NCBI RefSeq assembly: GCF_009765755.1
Contig: NZ_LMUV01000002.1
Span: 581,693-645,692 of the forward strand
DNA: 64,000 nucleotides
From: Rhodanobacter sp. L36
Lineage (GTDB): Bacteria > Pseudomonadota > Gammaproteobacteria > Xanthomonadales > Rhodanobacteraceae
Direction: 5' to 3'
Part shown: one piece after another, positions 61,960 through 64,000 of the stretch
Layout of the letters: every line of letters starts with the position of its first letter
How positions within the stretch are numbered: position 1 is the stretch's first letter
The notes under the pieces: model-generated
Told to the model about the DNA's origin: nothing
The model's database searches: none
What the model saw: only the letters and a program-made list of their open reading frames with translations
Made by a program: the position numbers and the translations under genes

Positions 61960-62948
61960 ATACTTCGCTGATGGAACCTGCCATGGCTGCACCGCATCGC
62001 CCGAAACCTCTGCAGGCCGCTTGCGCCTATTCACCGGCGAGCGTCGGCAATGTGGGCGTCGGTTTTGATTTGCTCGGGCACAGCGTCACTGGCGCGGGTG
62101 ATCGCGCCGAAATACGTCGCATTGACGAGCCGGTGGTGCGCATCGCCGACATTCGCGGCTGCGTCACCGACCTGCCGACGGACCCGCGACAGAACACCGC
62201 CGGCGTCGCTTTGATGGCATTGCGCAAGGCGCTTGGACTGCAGCACGGTTTCGAACTGGTGTTGAACAAGGGCATCGCGCTCGGTTCGGGCATGGGCGGT
62301 TCGGCTGCCTCGTGCGTGGCTGCGCTGGTGGCGGCGAATGCGTTGCTCGTGCAGCCGTTGCCGCGCGAATCGCTCTACGGTTTTGCGCTCGACGGCGAAG
62401 CGGTCGCCAGCGGCAGTCGTCACGGCGACAACCTCGGCGCGATGTTGCTCGGTGGTCTGGTGATGGCGACGCACGATCGATTGTTGCGCATTGCGGTGCC
62501 CGCCGAATGGCACTGTGCGCTGGTGCATCCGCACGTGGTTCTTGAAACGCGCAAGGCGCGCGCGGCGCTGGCCGGGCATTACGAACTTGGCGAATTCGTG
62601 GCGCAGAGTTCGAATCTCGCGATGGTGCTCGCCGGTTGCTGGCACGGCGACGCGACGCTGGTGCGCGAGGGCCTGAAGGACGTGTTGGTGGAACCGCGGC
62701 GTGCACCACTGATACCGAACTTCGCGAGAGTGAAGCAGGCTGCGCTGGATCATCGTGCCATGGGTGCGAGTATTTCCGGCGCGGGCCCGAGCGTGTTCGG
62801 CTGGTACGAGAACCACGCCGATGCCGAAGCCGCGACGCGATCGATGCAGGCAGCCTTCGCCGATGCGGGGCTGGACAGCGATGCGCGCGTGTCGCCGATC
62901 AACGGACCGGCGGCATCGTTGATCGCATCGATCGAGGTCGATGCATGA
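61956..62948 (+). CDS. thrB: Homoserine kinase ThrB
   Basis: GHMP-family kinase that phosphorylates homoserine. [20 protein letters not shown] near residue 25 is the family N-terminal motif, [13 protein letters not shown] near 113 is the ATP-binding loop, and [12 protein letters not shown] near 272 is the GHMP C-terminal motif. Length 330 is typical. Its start overlaps the hom stop (ATGA) and its stop overlaps the thrC start the same way, so the three are translationally coupled. Confidence 0.95.
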   Translation: MNTSLMEPAMAAPHRPKPLQAACAYSPASVGNVGVGFDLLGHSVTGAGDRAEIRRIDEPVVRIADIRGCVTDLPTDPRQNTAGVALMALRKALGLQHGFELVLNKGIALGSGMGGSAASCVAALVAANALLVQPLPRESLYGFALDGEAVASGSRHGDNLGAMLLGGLVMATHDRLLRIAVPAEWHCALVHPHVVLETRKARAALAGHYELGEFVAQSSNLAMVLAGCWHGDATLVREGLKDVLVEPRRAPLIPNFARVKQAALDHRAMGASISGAGPSVFGWYENHADAEAATRSMQAAFADAGLDSDARVSPINGPAASLIASIEVDA

Positions 62949-64000
62949 GCGTGATCGCACCCTTGCGTTATCACAGCACGCGAAGTCCCACGCCATCAGT
63001 GCCGATCAGCCGAGCGATTGCCGCGGGACTCGCGCCCGACGGCGGCCTGTACGTGCCGGAGTTTTTGCCGCGCATCGATGCGGAGGCGTTCGACGCGAAC
63101 GGCACGCTGGCCGACACCGCCGCGACGCTTCTCGCCCCGTTTTTTGCGGGCGATCCACTCGCCGATGAACTGCCGGAGATTTGCGTCGAGGCGTTCACCT
63201 TCGACGCGCCGCTGCGTGAACTGCGCGCGCATCCGGGGTCGTCGATGCTGGAGCTCTTTCACGGGCCGACGTCGGCGTTCAAGGATTTCGGCGCACGTTT
63301 TCTTGCCGCTTGTCTGCAACGCCTGCCGCGTGAGAACTCACAGACGCTGACCATCCTCGTGGCGACATCCGGCGACACGGGTGCGGCGGTGGCTGCGGCA
63401 TTTCACCGTCAACCAGGCATTCATGTGGTGATTCTCTATCCCGATGGCAAAGTCTCGCCGCGGCAGGCGCATCAACTGGGCTGCTTCGGAGACAATATCC
63501 ATGCGCTGCGCGTGACTGGCCGATTCGACGACTGCCAGCGCATGGTGAAAACCGCGCTCAACGACACGACGTTGCCGGCCCGCGTGCCGCTTTCGTCGGC
63601 CAACAGCATCAGCCTCGGCCGTCTGCTTCCGCAGATGAGCTACTACGCACACGCCGCGCTGGGCTGGTGGCGCGAACACGACACACCGCTGAATTTCATC
63701 GTGCCCACCGGCAACCTCGGCAATGCCATGGCATGCCTGTGGGCGAAAGGCATGGGCTTGCCGATCGGCGAACTGCAGCTTGCCTGCAACGCCAATGCCA
63801 CCTTGCCCGACTATTTCGCCGGCGACCGATACGCACCGCGCGAGGCCATCGCCACGCTCGCCAATGCCATGGACGTCGGCGCGCCCAGCAACTTCGAACG
63901 GTTGCGCTGGACGTTTCCGGATGAAGCGCAACTGCGCGCACTGCTCGACGCACGCAGTGTCGACGATGCGACGATCCGCCTGATCATCGAAAGCCATGCG
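62945..64000 (+). CDS. thrC: Threonine synthase ThrC (5' part, cut by window edge)
   Basis: PLP enzyme that converts phosphohomoserine to threonine. The first 352 codons are visible and open to the right edge. The N-terminus ([32 protein letters not shown]) matches the family, the PLP lysine is in [17 protein letters not shown] near residue 115, and [19 protein letters not shown] near 255 binds the phosphate. The family is about 430 residues long, so roughly 80 codons are missing. It is the third gene of the thr operon. Confidence 0.95.
   Translation, partial: MSVIAPLRYHSTRSPTPSVPISRAIAAGLAPDGGLYVPEFLPRIDAEAFDANGTLADTAATLLAPFFAGDPLADELPEICVEAFTFDAPLRELRAHPGSSMLELFHGPTSAFKDFGARFLAACLQRLPRENSQTLTILVATSGDTGAAVAAAFHRQPGIHVVILYPDGKVSPRQAHQLGCFGDNIHALRVTGRFDDCQRMVKTALNDTTLPARVPLSSANSISLGRLLPQMSYYAHAALGWWREHDTPLNFIVPTGNLGNAMACLWAKGMGLPIGELQLACNANATLPDYFAGDRYAPREAIATLANAMDVGAPSNFERLRWTFPDEAQLRALLDARSVDDATIRLIIESHA

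Overview
The window looks like the chromosome of a GC-rich (roughly 63-65%) gammaproteobacterium of the order Xanthomonadales (Lysobacterales), most likely family Rhodanobacteraceae (Dyella/Rhodanobacter/Luteibacter-like). This rests on the set of housekeeping genes (rdgC, ttcA, trmL, ubiJ-ubiB, ubiK, comM, PssA-type phosphatidylserine synthase, CysB-like regulator) together with many secreted peptidases and a large Oar-like TonB receptor. The genus cannot be fixed from this sequence alone. I see no prophage, insertion sequence, integrase or CRISPR array. GTG and TTG starts are common and were chosen from Shine-Dalgarno spacing and signal peptides.

Layout. 1-3.0 kb: a cut-off membrane protein, a secreted GH43 glycosidase and a small exported protein. 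3.0-7.0 kb: a leftward block of metallopeptidase, rdgC, aromatic/aspartate aminotransferase and ttcA, with a heptanucleotide tandem repeat between the last two. 7.1-13.0 kb: DUF465 protein, acetyltransferase, pssA, DUF4156 lipoprotein and a periplasmic M16 protease. 13.1-18.3 kb: twin tiny membrane proteins, then a rightward run of trmL, ubiJ, ubiB, truC, arfB and an acyltransferase. 18.4-20.8 kb: comM, ubiK and a P-II signalling protein. 20.8-25.1 kb: the class I ribonucleotide reductase genes nrdA-KTSC protein-nrdB, preceded by a sigma70-like promoter, two NrdR-like boxes 32 bp apart, a perfect DnaA box and a cobalamin riboswitch. 25.1-29.9 kb: a LytTR response regulator/LytS-type kinase pair and a BlaI/BlaR1-like pair with a palindromic operator. 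30-36.6 kb: dipeptidyl peptidase IV, thioesterase, BamE-like protein, LysR regulator with aldo/keto reductase, and queF. 36.8-43.6 kb: a lipoprotein, cysK, a cysB-like regulator and a TonB-dependent receptor; the last two share a promoter element. 43.8-49.3 kb: EF-hand protein, tRNA-Arg(CCG), M61 peptidase, diguanylate cyclase and an amino-acid permease. 49.5-49.8 kb: an unexplained intergenic repeat cluster.

49.9-55.7 kb is the most intriguing stretch. It is a compact leftward operon of an LTA-synthase-like phosphoglycerol transferase, a glycerophosphodiester phosphodiesterase, a YhhN/TMEM86-type lysoplasmalogenase and a full-length alkylglycerol-monooxygenase-like membrane oxygenase, followed by two exported proteins of unknown function. 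The domain logic suggests a bacterial route for breaking down ether lipids or plasmalogens.

55.9-64 kb: a CpdB-like periplasmic nucleotidase, a GH36-like alpha-galactosidase, then the threonine operon. That operon has a leader peptide with 11 Thr and 4 Ile codons in a 19-codon run, an attenuator hairpin, a stand-alone homoserine dehydrogenase, thrB and the start of thrC, all joined by 4-bp overlaps.
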